Source: Croceitalea sp947503285
GTDB lineage: Bacteria > Bacteroidota > Bacteroidia > Flavobacteriales > Flavobacteriaceae
Assembly (NCBI RefSeq): GCF_036985505.1
Contig: NZ_BTGQ01000002.1
Location: forward strand, 806,001 to 870,000
Direction: 5' to 3'
DNA: 64,000 nt
Shown one piece after another: positions 51,911 to 61,774 of this stretch (within the stretch, counting starts at the first letter, position 1; each line of letters starts with the position of its first letter). The notes beneath the pieces were generated by a model that worked only from the letters and a program-made list of their open reading frames with translations, was not told the origin of the DNA and made no database searches. The translations under genes and the position numbers were made by a program.

Positions 51911-54900
51911 ATGAAAACACTTAAAATTATATTGCTCTTAACCTTTATTGTTCCCTTGACGAATCACGCACAGCGGAAGAAAAAAAAGGTCTCTACACCC
52001 TCAATCATTCTAAACGATTCCCTTTACTCAGGCCTTAAGTGGCGGAACATTGGTCCGTTTAGGGGTGGTCGTAGTGTAGCATCAACGGGAGTGGTCGGTC
52101 AACCCATGACCTATTATATGGGCACGACCGGTGGTGGTATCTGGAAAACCGTTGATGATGGAATCACTTGGAAAAATGTTTCGGACGGACAGTTGAACAC
52201 GGGTACCGTAGGTGCCATTGCCGTCGCCGAGAGCAATCCGAATATAGTAGTGGTCGGAATGGGCGAACATGCCGCAAGGGGCGTGATGACCTCGATGGGC
52301 GATGGCGTATACAAATCTACGGATGCCGGTAAGACTTGGAAGCATATCGGTTTGGATGAGACCCGGCATATTTCTGATGTCATCATCCATCCCAACAATC
52401 CGGATATCATCTTTGTTTCGGCCCAGGGAGCGCAATATGCCCCATCTGAACAACGCGGTATCTATCGTTCCGTGGATGGTGGCACAAATTGGGAAAGGGT
52501 ACTTTTTGTGGATGAAAACACTGGGGCATCGTCCCTATCCATGGATATGAACAATCCGCTGATTTTATACGCGGCCCAATGGCAGCACCGTCGTTATCCG
52601 TGGACCATGGAATCTGGTGGCCCCTCTTCAGGATTATACAAATCGGTCGATGGCGGCACGACGTGGAAGCAGCTCAAAGAAGGACTTCCAAAGGAGTTTG
52701 GTAAAGCAGGTATTTCAGTTTCCCGCGCCAACCCCGAACTGGTTTTTGCCGTTATTGAAGCGGAAGGCACCAAAGGTGGTGTCTACCGCAGTGATGATGC
52801 CGGAAAAAAGTGGAAACAGGTCAATAAAGACCGTATCAACATTGCCCGTTCTTGGTATTACATGGAAATTTTTACCGATCCCCAAGATGAAAATGTGGTT
52901 TATGTGTTGAACGCTCCAGTGACCAAGTCCATTGACGGCGGAAAGTCATTCAAACCCTTACCCACGCCCCATGGCGACAACCACCACTTATGGATTCATC
53001 CCAAGAACAATTCGATAATGATCAATTCCAATGACGGTGGGGCCAATATTTCAAATAATGGTGGTAAAAGCTGGAGTACACAGCGAAACCAGGCTACTTC
53101 ACAATTTTATCGCGTCATTACCGACAATTTGGTTCCTTATAATGTGTACGGAGGGCAGCAAGACAATTCTGCCATTGCCATAGCAAGTCGTACCAATGAT
53201 GCCGGTATTGATTGGAAAGATTGGTACTCGGTCGCAGGCTGTGAAAGCGCATATTTGGCCTTTGATCCTGATAACCCTGAAGTGGTTTATGGGGGCTGCT
53301 ATCAAGGTATTATTGAAAAATGGGTGAAAGCCTCCCGAGAGGGGAAACCTATAAAAGCCTACCCTGAACTGGGTTTGGGAAAAGTGCCCAAAGATTTTAA
53401 GTTTCGCTATAACTGGAATGCCCCCATTATCAGTTCTCCCCATGACCGAAATACAATTTATCATGCAGGAAACGTCCTGTTCAAAACTTCGGATGGCGGT
53501 CAAAATTGGGAGGTCATCAGTCCTGATTTAACCAGAAACGAAGAAGATAAGCAAGGCCCAGGGGGTGGCCCATACACCAATGAGGCCGCTGGTGGGGAAA
53601 ACTACAATACGCTAATGTATTTGGTAGAATCACCACACGAAAAAGGCGTGTTGTATGCGGGTAGTGATGATGGTTTGGTTCATATTACTAAAGATGGTGG
53701 TGCCAATTGGGCAAATATTACACCACCGAATATCGGAAACGCCATTGTCAATAGCATTGAGGTCTCCCCTCATGACCCGGCAACGGCATATATTGTTGTC
53801 ATGCGCTATAAATCGATGGATTTAAGACCTTATATTTTCAAAACTTCGGATTATGGGCAAAGTTGGACTAAAATCACGAACGGAATCACCGATAAGCACA
53901 CTTTTGTTCGTGTAGTACGTGAGGATAAAATCAAAAAAGGGCTCTTGTATGCAGGAACCGAAACCGGATTGTACATTTCTTTGGATGACGGTCAAAATTG
54001 GCAAAAGTTTCAATTGAACCTACCCTTGGTCCCTATCAATGACCTTACCATTCAAGACAATGACCTCGTCGTTGCCACGGCCGGGCGTTCTTTTTGGATT
54101 TTGGATGACGTGGGTGCCCTACAGAACAGTTTTGACACCGCAGAAAAACTAAAGATCATAACCCCAAAACCTACTTATCTTATTTTTGGGGGCAGTCAAG
54201 ATAAACCAGTACCCGGATTGGGTCAAAATCCAAAATCTGGGGTGACGATAGATTATTACCTTCCAGAAGAGTTAGACTCCACCGAATTAAAACTCGAAGT
54301 ACTTCAAAACGGCAAGGTTATTCGCAGCTATACCAATCAAAAGCCCAAAGGGTTCAAATCATGGCCCGGGGGGCCTTCAAAACCGAAGGTGTTGCCCAGT
54401 AAAAAGGGATTTAACCGTTTCACTTGGGATTTTAGGACGGAAACCCTACCAAGTATTGAAAATGTATTTGTATTCGGTAATGCTGCGGGGCACCGCGTAG
54501 GCCCAGGCCAATACGCCCTTAGAATGGTGCTTGAAGATGAGGTCGTCGAAACTACGGTCACCATCTTGGCCAATCCGAAAGTACAAAGCACGGCTATGGA
54601 TTATGCTGAACAGCAAAAGTTGCTGGAGACCATTGACACGACTGTAAAAGAAATGCATGAGGCGGTAAACCAAATGCGCTCTGCCAAAAGCCAATTAAAA
54701 CATTATGAAAACCTATTGGAAGACCATGAAGCAGCGAAAGAACTCTTAGAAAAAGGAGCAGCCTTGAAAGAAAGAATAAATATCTGGGAAGAAAATTTGA
54801 TCCAACCCAAACAAAAGACCTTTCAAGATGTCATAAATTTCAACAACCAATTGAATGCGGATCTATTGCATCTAAAAGGTTTCATTGATGTAGCTGAACC

Positions 54901-55063
54901 TGAAGTAACGGAAGGGGCAAAAGAGCGTATCAAAGACTTATTGTCAGATTGGGCCACGTATAAAAATGAGAAGAATGTTATTGTGGATACCGAAATGAAA
55001 GAATACAACCAGTTGTTTAAATCATTGGCGCTACCTGCACTAATTCTAAACAAAGAAAAATAA
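51911..55063 (+). CDS. Exported VPS10/sortilin-like BNR-repeat protein
   Basis: The 1050 residues have a signal peptide (ending NHAQ) and many Asp-box repeats (SxDxGxTW: KSTDAGKTWKHI, RSVDGGTNWERV, KSVDGGTTWKQL, KTSDGGQNWEVI, SLDDGQNWQKF), which build a large beta-propeller. The C-terminal 250 residues include a beta domain (FNRFTWDFRTETLP) and a helical region. Such proteins are common in Bacteroidota and annotated as glycosyl hydrolases without proof. It ends in TAATG with the next gene. Confidence 0.9.
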   Translation: MKTLKIILLLTFIVPLTNHAQRKKKKVSTPSIILNDSLYSGLKWRNIGPFRGGRSVASTGVVGQPMTYYMGTTGGGIWKTVDDGITWKNVSDGQLNTGTVGAIAVAESNPNIVVVGMGEHAARGVMTSMGDGVYKSTDAGKTWKHIGLDETRHISDVIIHPNNPDIIFVSAQGAQYAPSEQRGIYRSVDGGTNWERVLFVDENTGASSLSMDMNNPLILYAAQWQHRRYPWTMESGGPSSGLYKSVDGGTTWKQLKEGLPKEFGKAGISVSRANPELVFAVIEAEGTKGGVYRSDDAGKKWKQVNKDRINIARSWYYMEIFTDPQDENVVYVLNAPVTKSIDGGKSFKPLPTPHGDNHHLWIHPKNNSIMINSNDGGANISNNGGKSWSTQRNQATSQFYRVITDNLVPYNVYGGQQDNSAIAIASRTNDAGIDWKDWYSVAGCESAYLAFDPDNPEVVYGGCYQGIIEKWVKASREGKPIKAYPELGLGKVPKDFKFRYNWNAPIISSPHDRNTIYHAGNVLFKTSDGGQNWEVISPDLTRNEEDKQGPGGGPYTNEAAGGENYNTLMYLVESPHEKGVLYAGSDDGLVHITKDGGANWANITPPNIGNAIVNSIEVSPHDPATAYIVVMRYKSMDLRPYIFKTSDYGQSWTKITNGITDKHTFVRVVREDKIKKGLLYAGTETGLYISLDDGQNWQKFQLNLPLVPINDLTIQDNDLVVATAGRSFWILDDVGALQNSFDTAEKLKIITPKPTYLIFGGSQDKPVPGLGQNPKSGVTIDYYLPEELDSTELKLEVLQNGKVIRSYTNQKPKGFKSWPGGPSKPKVLPSKKGFNRFTWDFRTETLPSIENVFVFGNAAGHRVGPGQYALRMVLEDEVVETTVTILANPKVQSTAMDYAEQQKLLETIDTTVKEMHEAVNQMRSAKSQLKHYENLLEDHEAAKELLEKGAALKERINIWEENLIQPKQKTFQDVINFNNQLNADLLHLKGFIDVAEPEVTEGAKERIKDLLSDWATYKNEKNVIVDTEMKEYNQLFKSLALPALILNKEK

Positions 55064-55635
55064 TGAACAAGCCATTTGTGGCGGATGAACATTTTCAAAA
55101 TGAAGATTTCGCCAAAAACCCACTACCAAAGGCAGATTATGAAGCGTGTATTTTTGAAGGATGCCAGTTTCAAGACGGGTTTTTAGATAACCAAAACTTT
55201 GTGGATTGCACCTTTACGGATTGTGATTTAAGCAATACCAACATCGCACATACGATTTGGAACAATGTCCGTTTTGAGTCATGTAAGCTACTGGGGTTAT
55301 CATTAGACACGTCAGCAGCAGGACTATTGACGGTTACCTTTAGCAATTGCAACCTGACCTTGGCGAATTTTGGTGGTCAATCGCTTAAAAAGACTCATTT
55401 CATTGGTTCCAATTTGACCCAAGCTGATTTTACGAATACAGATCTAACCGAATCAAACTTTACCGATTGTAACTTGGATCATGCCCTTTTTGAGAACACC
55501 AATTTGAATAAGGCCGACCTGTCGAAGGCCTTTAATTTTAATATTGACCCCGAGGCAAACTTCATTAAACAGGCTATTTTCTGTAAAGAAGAATTGATTG
55601 GATTATTGAAAAAACACGATATTGTTGTCCAATGA
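55063..55635 (+). CDS. Pentapeptide-repeat protein (Qnr/McbG-like)
   Basis: The start ATG overlaps the previous stop by one base. The 190 residues contain runs of A(D/N)LXX-type pentapeptides: CTFTDCDLSNTNI, HFIGSNLTQADF, TNTDLTESNFTDCNLDHALF. These give a right-handed quadrilateral beta-helix that mimics DNA in gyrase-protecting Qnr/McbG proteins (Qnr is near 218 residues). Whether this one protects gyrase cannot be read. Confidence 0.85.
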   Translation: MNKPFVADEHFQNEDFAKNPLPKADYEACIFEGCQFQDGFLDNQNFVDCTFTDCDLSNTNIAHTIWNNVRFESCKLLGLSLDTSAAGLLTVTFSNCNLTLANFGGQSLKKTHFIGSNLTQADFTNTDLTESNFTDCNLDHALFENTNLNKADLSKAFNFNIDPEANFIKQAIFCKEELIGLLKKHDIVVQ

Positions 55636-55679
55636 GTCCAATAGTTTCATCGGTTTTCGTCTATACTTAAACTCCTATT

Positions 55680-56171
55680 ATGAAAATACTATCATTTTTA
55701 GCCCTCTTGAATTTTCTAGTGGTCACTGGTCAAAACACGTTACAACTAGGTGAAGGACAAGAATCACCAGATGCAAAAATCAATTTAGTCTCATTTATGG
55801 AAGGCCATTGGCACGGTACTGCTTTTGGTGGCGTTACCGAAGAAATATGGACCCCAGCTGTTGGGGAATCGATGTTATTCGTGTTTCGTCATATGATTGA
55901 CGAAAAGGTCAATTTTTATGAAATAGGCCATATTCGTGAGCATAACAATAGCCTCGTCTTTGAACTAAAACACTTCAATGCCGATTTGCACGGTTGGGAA
56001 GAAAAGGATGAGGTGCAACAATTCAAGTTCATCAAGGCAGAGGGTAATCGCGTTTATTTTGATGGATTTACATTTGAAAATGTAAGCGACAACGAAATCA
56101 ACATCTACGGTTTAATAGGCAATGATGATGACAGCCATAATGAAATGGTATTCAACTACACAAAACGATAG
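55680..56171 (+). CDS. Exported DUF6265 family protein
   Basis: The 163 residues have a signal peptide (MKILSFLALLNFLVVTGQ). FMEGHWHGTAFGGVTEEIWTP and MLFVFRH are the conserved segments of DUF6265, a lipocalin-like family. Predicted periplasmic. Function unknown. Confidence 0.8.
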   Translation: MKILSFLALLNFLVVTGQNTLQLGEGQESPDAKINLVSFMEGHWHGTAFGGVTEEIWTPAVGESMLFVFRHMIDEKVNFYEIGHIREHNNSLVFELKHFNADLHGWEEKDEVQQFKFIKAEGNRVYFDGFTFENVSDNEINIYGLIGNDDDSHNEMVFNYTKR

Positions 56172-56174
56172 CAC

Positions 56175-56522
56175 ATGAAAGCGTGTTTGGAGTGCGACAC
56201 TGAAATAAAAGGGAGGGCAGATAAAAAATTCTGTTCTGATTACTGTAGGAATGCCTATAATAACAAACTCAATAAAGACAGCAAGAACCTTGTTCGAAAC
56301 ATCAACAACAGGCTTCGAAAGAACTATCGCATTCTTGAAAGTTTTACGCTAAAGGAAGGTAAAACCCGAACGACAAAGAAAAGTTTGGACAATAAGGGCT
56401 TTGATTTTGAACACATCACCAGCCTCTACACCACAAAAAAAGGAAGCACCTACTATTTTGTTTATGACCTGGGCTATCTTCCTTTGGACAATGATTATTA
56501 TATGATCGTTAAAAGAGAATAA
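56175..56522 (+). CDS. Small zinc-finger-type protein
   Basis: The 115 residues begin MKACLECDTEIKGRADKKFC, with CSDYCRN, a CxxC...C..C treble-clef-like zinc site. The remainder is basic and helical, then a short beta domain. It may bind nucleic acid. It is 3 bp after the DUF6265 gene and likely on the same mRNA. Confidence 0.72.
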   Translation: MKACLECDTEIKGRADKKFCSDYCRNAYNNKLNKDSKNLVRNINNRLRKNYRILESFTLKEGKTRTTKKSLDNKGFDFEHITSLYTTKKGSTYYFVYDLGYLPLDNDYYMIVKRE

Positions 56523-56591
56523 TCCCCCTCTAGCTAAGCCCAAGAAGGAAAACAAATGCTAGTTTGCCACGTAACGAAATCATTTTCATCA

Positions 56592-56645
56592 TAAGAATGA
56601 AAAAACCAACCCTCCCTTTTGGGGAGGGTTTGGGAGGGGCTTATT
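56592..56645. repeat. CCCTCC/GGAGGG hairpin between convergent genes
   Basis: aaccctcccttttggggagggtt is a strong hairpin and is followed by tgggaggggctta. It resembles the repeats around the DUF559 gene and may serve as the terminator for both neighbours. Confidence 0.6.
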
Positions 56646-57111
56646 TCCAATTCTGGCCACTGAGCTTTAACGCGGCGATCACAATATCTTTTCTACTTAT
56701 CTGGCCTACCAGTAAACCGCCTTTCATCACGGGCAACCTTCTTCTATTATGACGGTCGAAAACCCCGGCAGCATCAAATATGCTCATATCATGTGGAATC
56801 GTTTCAACGTTTTTTGTCATAAAACGTTCGACACTTTTATCCAATATCGGTTGATTGAAATAACGGCTTTCCGAAATTTGTTTCATACAGTCCGCCTCAG
56901 AGATGATACCTACCAAAAATCCATTGGAATCCATAACGGGACCCCCTGAAATTTTATATTTGGCAAAAGCCTCCATGACTTCTAAAATCGATTGGTCAGG
57001 TGAAAAGTTTACCAACTTTTTGGTCATATAGTCTGACACCAAAATCGGTGCATCATACTCCTTTTTTGAATCCACCTTGGCCCTGGCTCCTTGAAAACTC
57101 TTGATTCCCAT
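56641..57111 (-). CDS. CBS-domain pair protein
   Basis: The 156 residues are essentially two CBS domains (VSDYMTKKLVNFSPDQSILE... and FMTKNVETIPHDMSIFDA..., with DSNGFLVGIIS and VMKGGLLVGQISRKDI). CBS pairs bind adenine nucleotides and sense energy charge. No catalytic domain is attached. It is 122 bp from the M28 gene and divergent. Confidence 0.9.
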   Translation of the reverse strand: MGIKSFQGARAKVDSKKEYDAPILVSDYMTKKLVNFSPDQSILEVMEAFAKYKISGGPVMDSNGFLVGIISEADCMKQISESRYFNQPILDKSVERFMTKNVETIPHDMSIFDAAGVFDRHNRRRLPVMKGGLLVGQISRKDIVIAALKLSGQNWK

Positions 57112-57173
57112 AATTATTTACATTGAAGGTTGATTACCTAAGATAGTGAATTTTAACGAATTATTTAATTTTT

Positions 57174-57204
57174 TTGCCACTTGACCCTTGACCACCTATA
57201 TTTT
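57174..57204 (+). promoter_or_regulatory. Probable promoter of the M28 peptidase gene
   Basis: TTG at 57174-57176 and TATATTTT at 57197-57204 (7 of 8 match to TAnnTTTG) are 20 bp apart. Transcription would start near 57210, 24 nt before the ATG. Confidence 0.55.
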
Positions 57205-57233
57205 TATACATTTATATACCAACTACGACCACT

Positions 57234-59519
57234 ATGAGTTTTTCCAGAACCTTGTGTATATTCTTAGCGATTATCGCCACTTATTGGAGTTTCAAATCCT
57301 TAATGCCATCCTATAAAAGTGATTCCACCATAGACCAGACTTCGTTTTCTGTAGATCGGTCTTTAAAACACGTAAAACAACTATCTCTACAACCGCATGC
57401 CGTTGGGTTTGAAGGGCATTCGAATGCTGTCGCTTACATCACCAAAACGCTTAAGAATTTAGGGCTCGTCACGACCACTCAAGTGGGCTATACGGCCGGT
57501 GATTGGGGTAACCTAAGTAAAGCCACAAATATCATGGCCCGAATCAAAGGCCGCGAAAAAGGCAAAGCCCTATTGTTACTGTCCCATTATGACAGTAGTC
57601 CGCATTCTTCTTTTGGCGCGAGTGACGCGGCCAGTGGTGTTGCTACGATTTTGGAAGGGATACGGGCTTTTTTGGCCCAAAACAAAACCCCTAAAAATGA
57701 TATCATCATTTTGATTACCGATGCTGAAGAGTTGGGGCTTAATGGTGCCGATCTCTTTGTTAATGAACATCCTTGGGCAAAAGAGGTCGGGTTGGTCTTA
57801 AATTTTGAAGCTCGGGGAAGTGGCGGACCCAGTTATATGTTGATTGAGACCAATCGTGGCAATGGAAAGTTGATCAAAGAATTTACAGAGGCCAACCCCA
57901 AATATCCCGTAGCGAATTCACTGGCATACAGCATCTACAAAATGCTGCCCAACGACACTGATTTGACGGTTTTTAGGGAAGACCGCGATATCGAGGGCTT
58001 CAATTTTGCGTTCATTGACGACCACTACGATTACCATACGGCCTTAGACAATTATGAACGATTAGACCGAACTTCATTAGCGCATCAGGGCAGTTATTTA
58101 ATGCCATTATTACGGCATTTTAGTGATGCGGACCTCAACAACCTAAAAAGTTTGAACGATTACATCTACTTCAATACTCCTTTCTTTGGTTTGCTATCGT
58201 ATCCCTTTGAATGGATTTGGCCCATCTTTGGCCTAGCGGTCATTCTGTTCGTTGTGCTCTTGGTAATTGGTCTTCAAAAGAAGCGTTTGACTTTGAAGGA
58301 ACTTGCCGTGGGTTTTGTTCCCATGCTGATCGCACTTAGTGTAAATGGTGTTTTCGGCTATTTTAGTTGGTCCGTATTAAAATGGTGGTATCCTGCTTAT
58401 GCCGATATGTTACATGGTTTCACCTATAATGGGCATGCTTATATTCTGGCTTTCGCCCTTTTTTCGCTGATGGTCTGTTTTTTTGTGTACAACAGATTTC
58501 GAAAAATTACGACCCCCAATCTTTTAATAGGCCCGATATTCATTTGGTTGGTCATTTGCGGATTGGTCGCGGTATATTTAGAAGGGGCAAGCTTTTTTGT
58601 AATACCTGTATTTGGCTTATTGGCCGCTCTTTTGGTGACTATCAATCAAGAAAAACCAAGTGCTTACGTGCTGCTTTTTTTGGCCTTGCCTGCCATTTTT
58701 GTTTTTGCACCGTTCATTAAAATGTTTCCCGTTGGCCTGGGGCTAAAAATGATGGTCGCGTGTACGCTATTTACCACCTTGTTATACTTCTTTTTACTGC
58801 CGTTGCTTGGCCTCTCAAAACATAAACTGCGGTTTGCCATCATTACCGGTCTTTTATATGTCATTGTAAGTATTGGCGCCCACAACAATTCTGATTTTTC
58901 AGAAGAACGCCCCAAACCAAGTAGCTTGCTCTACGTTTATGATGCCGATACCAAAACGGCAAAATGGGCGACCTATGACAAGGTCTTGATCAATTGGAAT
59001 TCACAATTCTTGGGTGCATCCAAGGAACCACCTAAGCAAAACTTGGCCGATAAAACCATTAGTAGCAAGTATAGTACAGGATTTACTTATGTTACGGAAG
59101 CACCAATAAAACAATTGAGCGAGCCCGATATTGCCATCACAAAAGACACGGTTATCGGTGAAAATCGAATACTTTCCATTTGCATTACCCCACAGCGTAA
59201 TGTGAACCGCCTAGAAGCCTTTACCAATGCGGTTACCCTGAAAAAAGCTTCGGTCAATGGCATTGCACTGTCAGATTATTATCTCGAAAATCGCAGAAGG
59301 GGTAAACTCATCACCCACTATGTGAGCAACAACGAGTATACGGAACTTGAACTGGAACTATCAAAAGATGAAACCTTGGAACTCACGTTTTATGAGGCAT
59401 CCAATGATTTATTGACCCATGAACAATTTTCGGTACCGACACGTCCAAAGAATAGTATTCCAATGCCTTTCGTATTGAATGATGCCATATTGATCACCAA
59501 AAAATTGACTTTTGATTAA
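57234..59519 (+). CDS. Membrane M28-family zinc peptidase (ERMP1-like)
   Basis: The 761 residues begin with a signal anchor. The M28 zinc ligands are HYD in LLLSHYDSSPHSSFGASDAA, the EE pair in ITDAEELGLNGADLF, and His in YDYHTALDNYERLD. From about residue 330 on there are eight or nine membrane segments, as in eukaryotic ERMP1-type peptidases. It is predicted to be an aminopeptidase with a periplasmic active site. The next gene overlaps it by 8 bp. Confidence 0.9.
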   Translation: MSFSRTLCIFLAIIATYWSFKSLMPSYKSDSTIDQTSFSVDRSLKHVKQLSLQPHAVGFEGHSNAVAYITKTLKNLGLVTTTQVGYTAGDWGNLSKATNIMARIKGREKGKALLLLSHYDSSPHSSFGASDAASGVATILEGIRAFLAQNKTPKNDIIILITDAEELGLNGADLFVNEHPWAKEVGLVLNFEARGSGGPSYMLIETNRGNGKLIKEFTEANPKYPVANSLAYSIYKMLPNDTDLTVFREDRDIEGFNFAFIDDHYDYHTALDNYERLDRTSLAHQGSYLMPLLRHFSDADLNNLKSLNDYIYFNTPFFGLLSYPFEWIWPIFGLAVILFVVLLVIGLQKKRLTLKELAVGFVPMLIALSVNGVFGYFSWSVLKWWYPAYADMLHGFTYNGHAYILAFALFSLMVCFFVYNRFRKITTPNLLIGPIFIWLVICGLVAVYLEGASFFVIPVFGLLAALLVTINQEKPSAYVLLFLALPAIFVFAPFIKMFPVGLGLKMMVACTLFTTLLYFFLLPLLGLSKHKLRFAIITGLLYVIVSIGAHNNSDFSEERPKPSSLLYVYDADTKTAKWATYDKVLINWNSQFLGASKEPPKQNLADKTISSKYSTGFTYVTEAPIKQLSEPDIAITKDTVIGENRILSICITPQRNVNRLEAFTNAVTLKKASVNGIALSDYYLENRRRGKLITHYVSNNEYTELELELSKDETLELTFYEASNDLLTHEQFSVPTRPKNSIPMPFVLNDAILITKKLTFD

Positions 59520-60321
59520 TACCATAGGTGTTTTAGGATGTGGATGGTTGGGCAAACCATTGGCAGAAAGCTTGCTGAAAGAAGGATATCATGTTAAAGG
59601 AACAACAACCACTCCTGATAAATTAACCGCATTGCAAGCCGCTGGTATCAGCCCATTCTTAATCGCTATTGGCGACGATGGTATCAAGGGTGGCATTTCA
59701 TCTTTTCTAAAAGACTTGGATGTACTGATCATTAATATTCCGCCCGGACTTCGAAAAGCACCCACCGGAAATTTTGTTGCCCGGATGCAGTTTTTGAACC
59801 AAGCTATCAATGACGCTGAAGTTCCCAAGCTGATTTTCGTAAGCAGCACTTCGGTTTACGGAGCTTTACAAGGGGAGGTTTGGGAAGATACCGTACCCAA
59901 ACCAATATCTGAGTCGGGAAAGCAGCTTTTAGCAGTTGAAAAGCTTTTCAGCAACAACCCCTCTTTTAAGACGACCATCATACGTTTTGGCGGATTGATC
60001 GGCCCAAAAAGACATCCCGTAAGGCAATTATCCGGGAAAAAAAATATCAAAAGTGGAGAAGAATTGCTCAATCTCATACATCTTGATGATTGTATACGTA
60101 TCATTACCACGATACTAAGAGAATCGTATTGGAACCAAATCTTCAATGGGGTCTATCCTTATCATCCTTCAAAAAAAGAGTACTATACCAACGAAGCGTT
60201 AAAAATGGGGGTAACCCCTCCTGAATTTCAAGACACCAACGCCCCAGTTTATAAGAAGATCGTCAAAAGCCAGGTTTTCAATGTTAAAAGCCATCCGCTA
60301 CTTACAACGATAGTTTCTTAA
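59512..60321 (+). CDS. NAD(P)-dependent epimerase/dehydratase-like SDR (YeeZ-like)
   Basis: The start is TTG at 59512, inside the end of the M28 gene; the conserved GCGWLGKPLAESLLKEGYHV follows at once and no ATG is available. The 269 residues have a Rossmann fold, IFVSSTSVYG and TTIIRFGGLIGPKRHP. Members are extended SDRs of uncertain substrate. Translational coupling to the peptidase is likely. Confidence 0.85.
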   Translation: MINTIGVLGCGWLGKPLAESLLKEGYHVKGTTTTPDKLTALQAAGISPFLIAIGDDGIKGGISSFLKDLDVLIINIPPGLRKAPTGNFVARMQFLNQAINDAEVPKLIFVSSTSVYGALQGEVWEDTVPKPISESGKQLLAVEKLFSNNPSFKTTIIRFGGLIGPKRHPVRQLSGKKNIKSGEELLNLIHLDDCIRIITTILRESYWNQIFNGVYPYHPSKKEYYTNEALKMGVTPPEFQDTNAPVYKKIVKSQVFNVKSHPLLTTIVS

Positions 60322-60443
60322 CACACCACAGAAAAACATTCTTTCACAACAATTAAGAGCATTTTATGTTAACAATGTGTTGGTTTTAAAGGGTTTATCG
60401 ACTAATTGCATAACTTTAAGTATCATTTAAATAGAAAATAGTT

Positions 60444-60818
60444 ATGGAAAATTCAAGATTGAAAACGAGGATCTTGATGGAAATGGAAAAAATGATAACG
60501 GATAATAATCCCAAAGGGAAAATGACTGAAAAAGTTATGGAATTCCACAAGGCAATTATTAAGAAGTATTATAACGCAGTAGACGTTAAAATTGATTACC
60601 ATCGCCATCGAGTGACCATGGACATTATTATCGATGACAGCATGTATGATCCAAAGACCGTAAACAAGAAGCTATTGGTATTGCCTACCAATATGTATTT
60701 TATAAGTTTGACCGCGTTTTTAAAATCATGTATCGAAAGTGATTGTAAGAGCCTAGCCTTTTATATAAAGTTATTAAAGGATTTCACCCAAAAAGACCTT
60801 GCCAAGGCCATCGCATAG
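60444..60818 (+). CDS. Conserved hypothetical protein
   Basis: The 124 residues are strongly charged in the N-terminal half, with HRHRVTMDIIIDDSMYDPKT and a hydrophobic C-terminal part (LLVLPTNMYFISLTAFLKSC). No signal peptide. It is monocistronic, with a terminator hairpin 24 bp after the stop. I do not recognise it. Confidence 0.62.
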   Translation: MENSRLKTRILMEMEKMITDNNPKGKMTEKVMEFHKAIIKKYYNAVDVKIDYHRHRVTMDIIIDDSMYDPKTVNKKLLVLPTNMYFISLTAFLKSCIESDCKSLAFYIKLLKDFTQKDLAKAIA

Positions 60819-60841
60819 TTCTAAAAGTGGAACGGAATAAG

Positions 60842-60868
60842 AAAGATGCTCTCGGGCATCTTTTTTTG
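60842..60868 (+). terminator. Rho-independent terminator
   Basis: aaagatgc pairs with gcatcttt around tctcgg, followed by a run of T. Confidence 0.85.
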
Positions 60869-60915
60869 TTCTCACCTTAGGGCTTTCTTTAACAACTAGA
60901 TACATTTTATTTTTT

Positions 60916-60923
60916 TAGTTTTG
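60916..60923 (+). promoter_or_regulatory. -7 box of the TPR-protein gene
   Basis: TAGTTTTG matches TAnnTTTG in full, 22 bp before the ATG at 60946. Confidence 0.5.
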
Positions 60924-60945
60924 CCGCACTTTTAATATAGAGAAA

Positions 60946-61644
60946 ATGAAAAAAATAATCGTCTTAGCTTTTTTGGTTGCTGGAATTTCGTTGCATGCCC
61001 AGTCAAAATCGGAATTGCTTACCCACTATGAAAATTTTTATAAGGAAATGCGTTTACAGGGTGATGTAGTCGGTGTAATAAATGCCTTGACCCACCTGAA
61101 CGTCATAGCACCCTCTCAGGCCAGACGCGATACGCTTGCCTTCATTTATATGAACAATGGCCAACACTTGCAGGCCTTGAATACCATAGGTATTGAAAAT
61201 GACAAGAACAGTTCAGATATCGCGGTTCAAGTCAAAGCGGTATCATTAAAAACCTTGAACCAACCCAAAAGGGCCATAGAGCAGTTCGAGACCTTATTTG
61301 AACGAAACCCCAACGCCTTTTTGGCCTATGAGTTAGCTGACCTCCAAATTTTAGTCGGCGATGCAGAAGGTGCTGCTAAAAATATTGAATATGGTCTTGC
61401 CAATGTCAAAGATGACATGAAACATGCCTTTTACGAACGTCAACAACCCTATGAAGCTTCTTTGAAAGCAGCTTTTTACCACATAAAAGGATTATTGACC
61501 TTCAATAATGACAAAACCAAAATTGACGAGTCCATCGCACTGATGGAAGAAGCCTTGAAAATCGACCCTAACTTCAATCTGGCCAGTTTAAGCAAGCAAG
61601 CACTGGAGTCAAAAAAGAACACCCCCGAAAGCGCCAAAGAATAG
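60946..61644 (+). CDS. Exported TPR-like protein
   Basis: The 232 residues start with a signal peptide (MKKIIVLAFLVAGISLHAQ). Helical hairpins with TPR spacing appear from about residue 85 (RAIEQFETLFERNPNAFLAY, SIALMEEALKIDPNFNLA). It is probably periplasmic and a scaffold. A terminator hairpin follows 24 bp after the stop. Confidence 0.78.
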   Translation: MKKIIVLAFLVAGISLHAQSKSELLTHYENFYKEMRLQGDVVGVINALTHLNVIAPSQARRDTLAFIYMNNGQHLQALNTIGIENDKNSSDIAVQVKAVSLKTLNQPKRAIEQFETLFERNPNAFLAYELADLQILVGDAEGAAKNIEYGLANVKDDMKHAFYERQQPYEASLKAAFYHIKGLLTFNNDKTKIDESIALMEEALKIDPNFNLASLSKQALESKKNTPESAKE

Positions 61645-61667
61645 TGCATTGGTTAAAATACAAATGG

Positions 61668-61693
61668 AAAGGGGCCCCTGGCCTCTTTTTTTA
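61668..61693 (+). terminator. Rho-independent terminator
   Basis: aaaggggcc pairs with ggcctcttt (one G-T) around cct, followed by T-rich sequence. Confidence 0.8.
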
Positions 61694-61733
61694 TGGCATA
61701 CACTGAAAATACGTGCCTTTTCATTTATCAACC

Positions 61734-61756
61734 ATAAATCGATTTATGTATCTTTA
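61734..61756 (+). promoter_or_regulatory. Palindrome plus -7 box before the NTF2-like gene
   Basis: ataaatcgatttat (61734-61747) is a perfect 14-bp palindrome. It is immediately followed by TATCTTTA (7 of 8 TAnnTTTG). A possible operator-promoter pair. Confidence 0.4.
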
Positions 61757-61774
61757 AATACAAGAATTGACATC

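Noticed and set aside
52082..52453. Antisense frames across the BNR-repeat gene
   Set aside because: Repeated Asp-box codons create long open antisense frames; no motif or promoter supports them.
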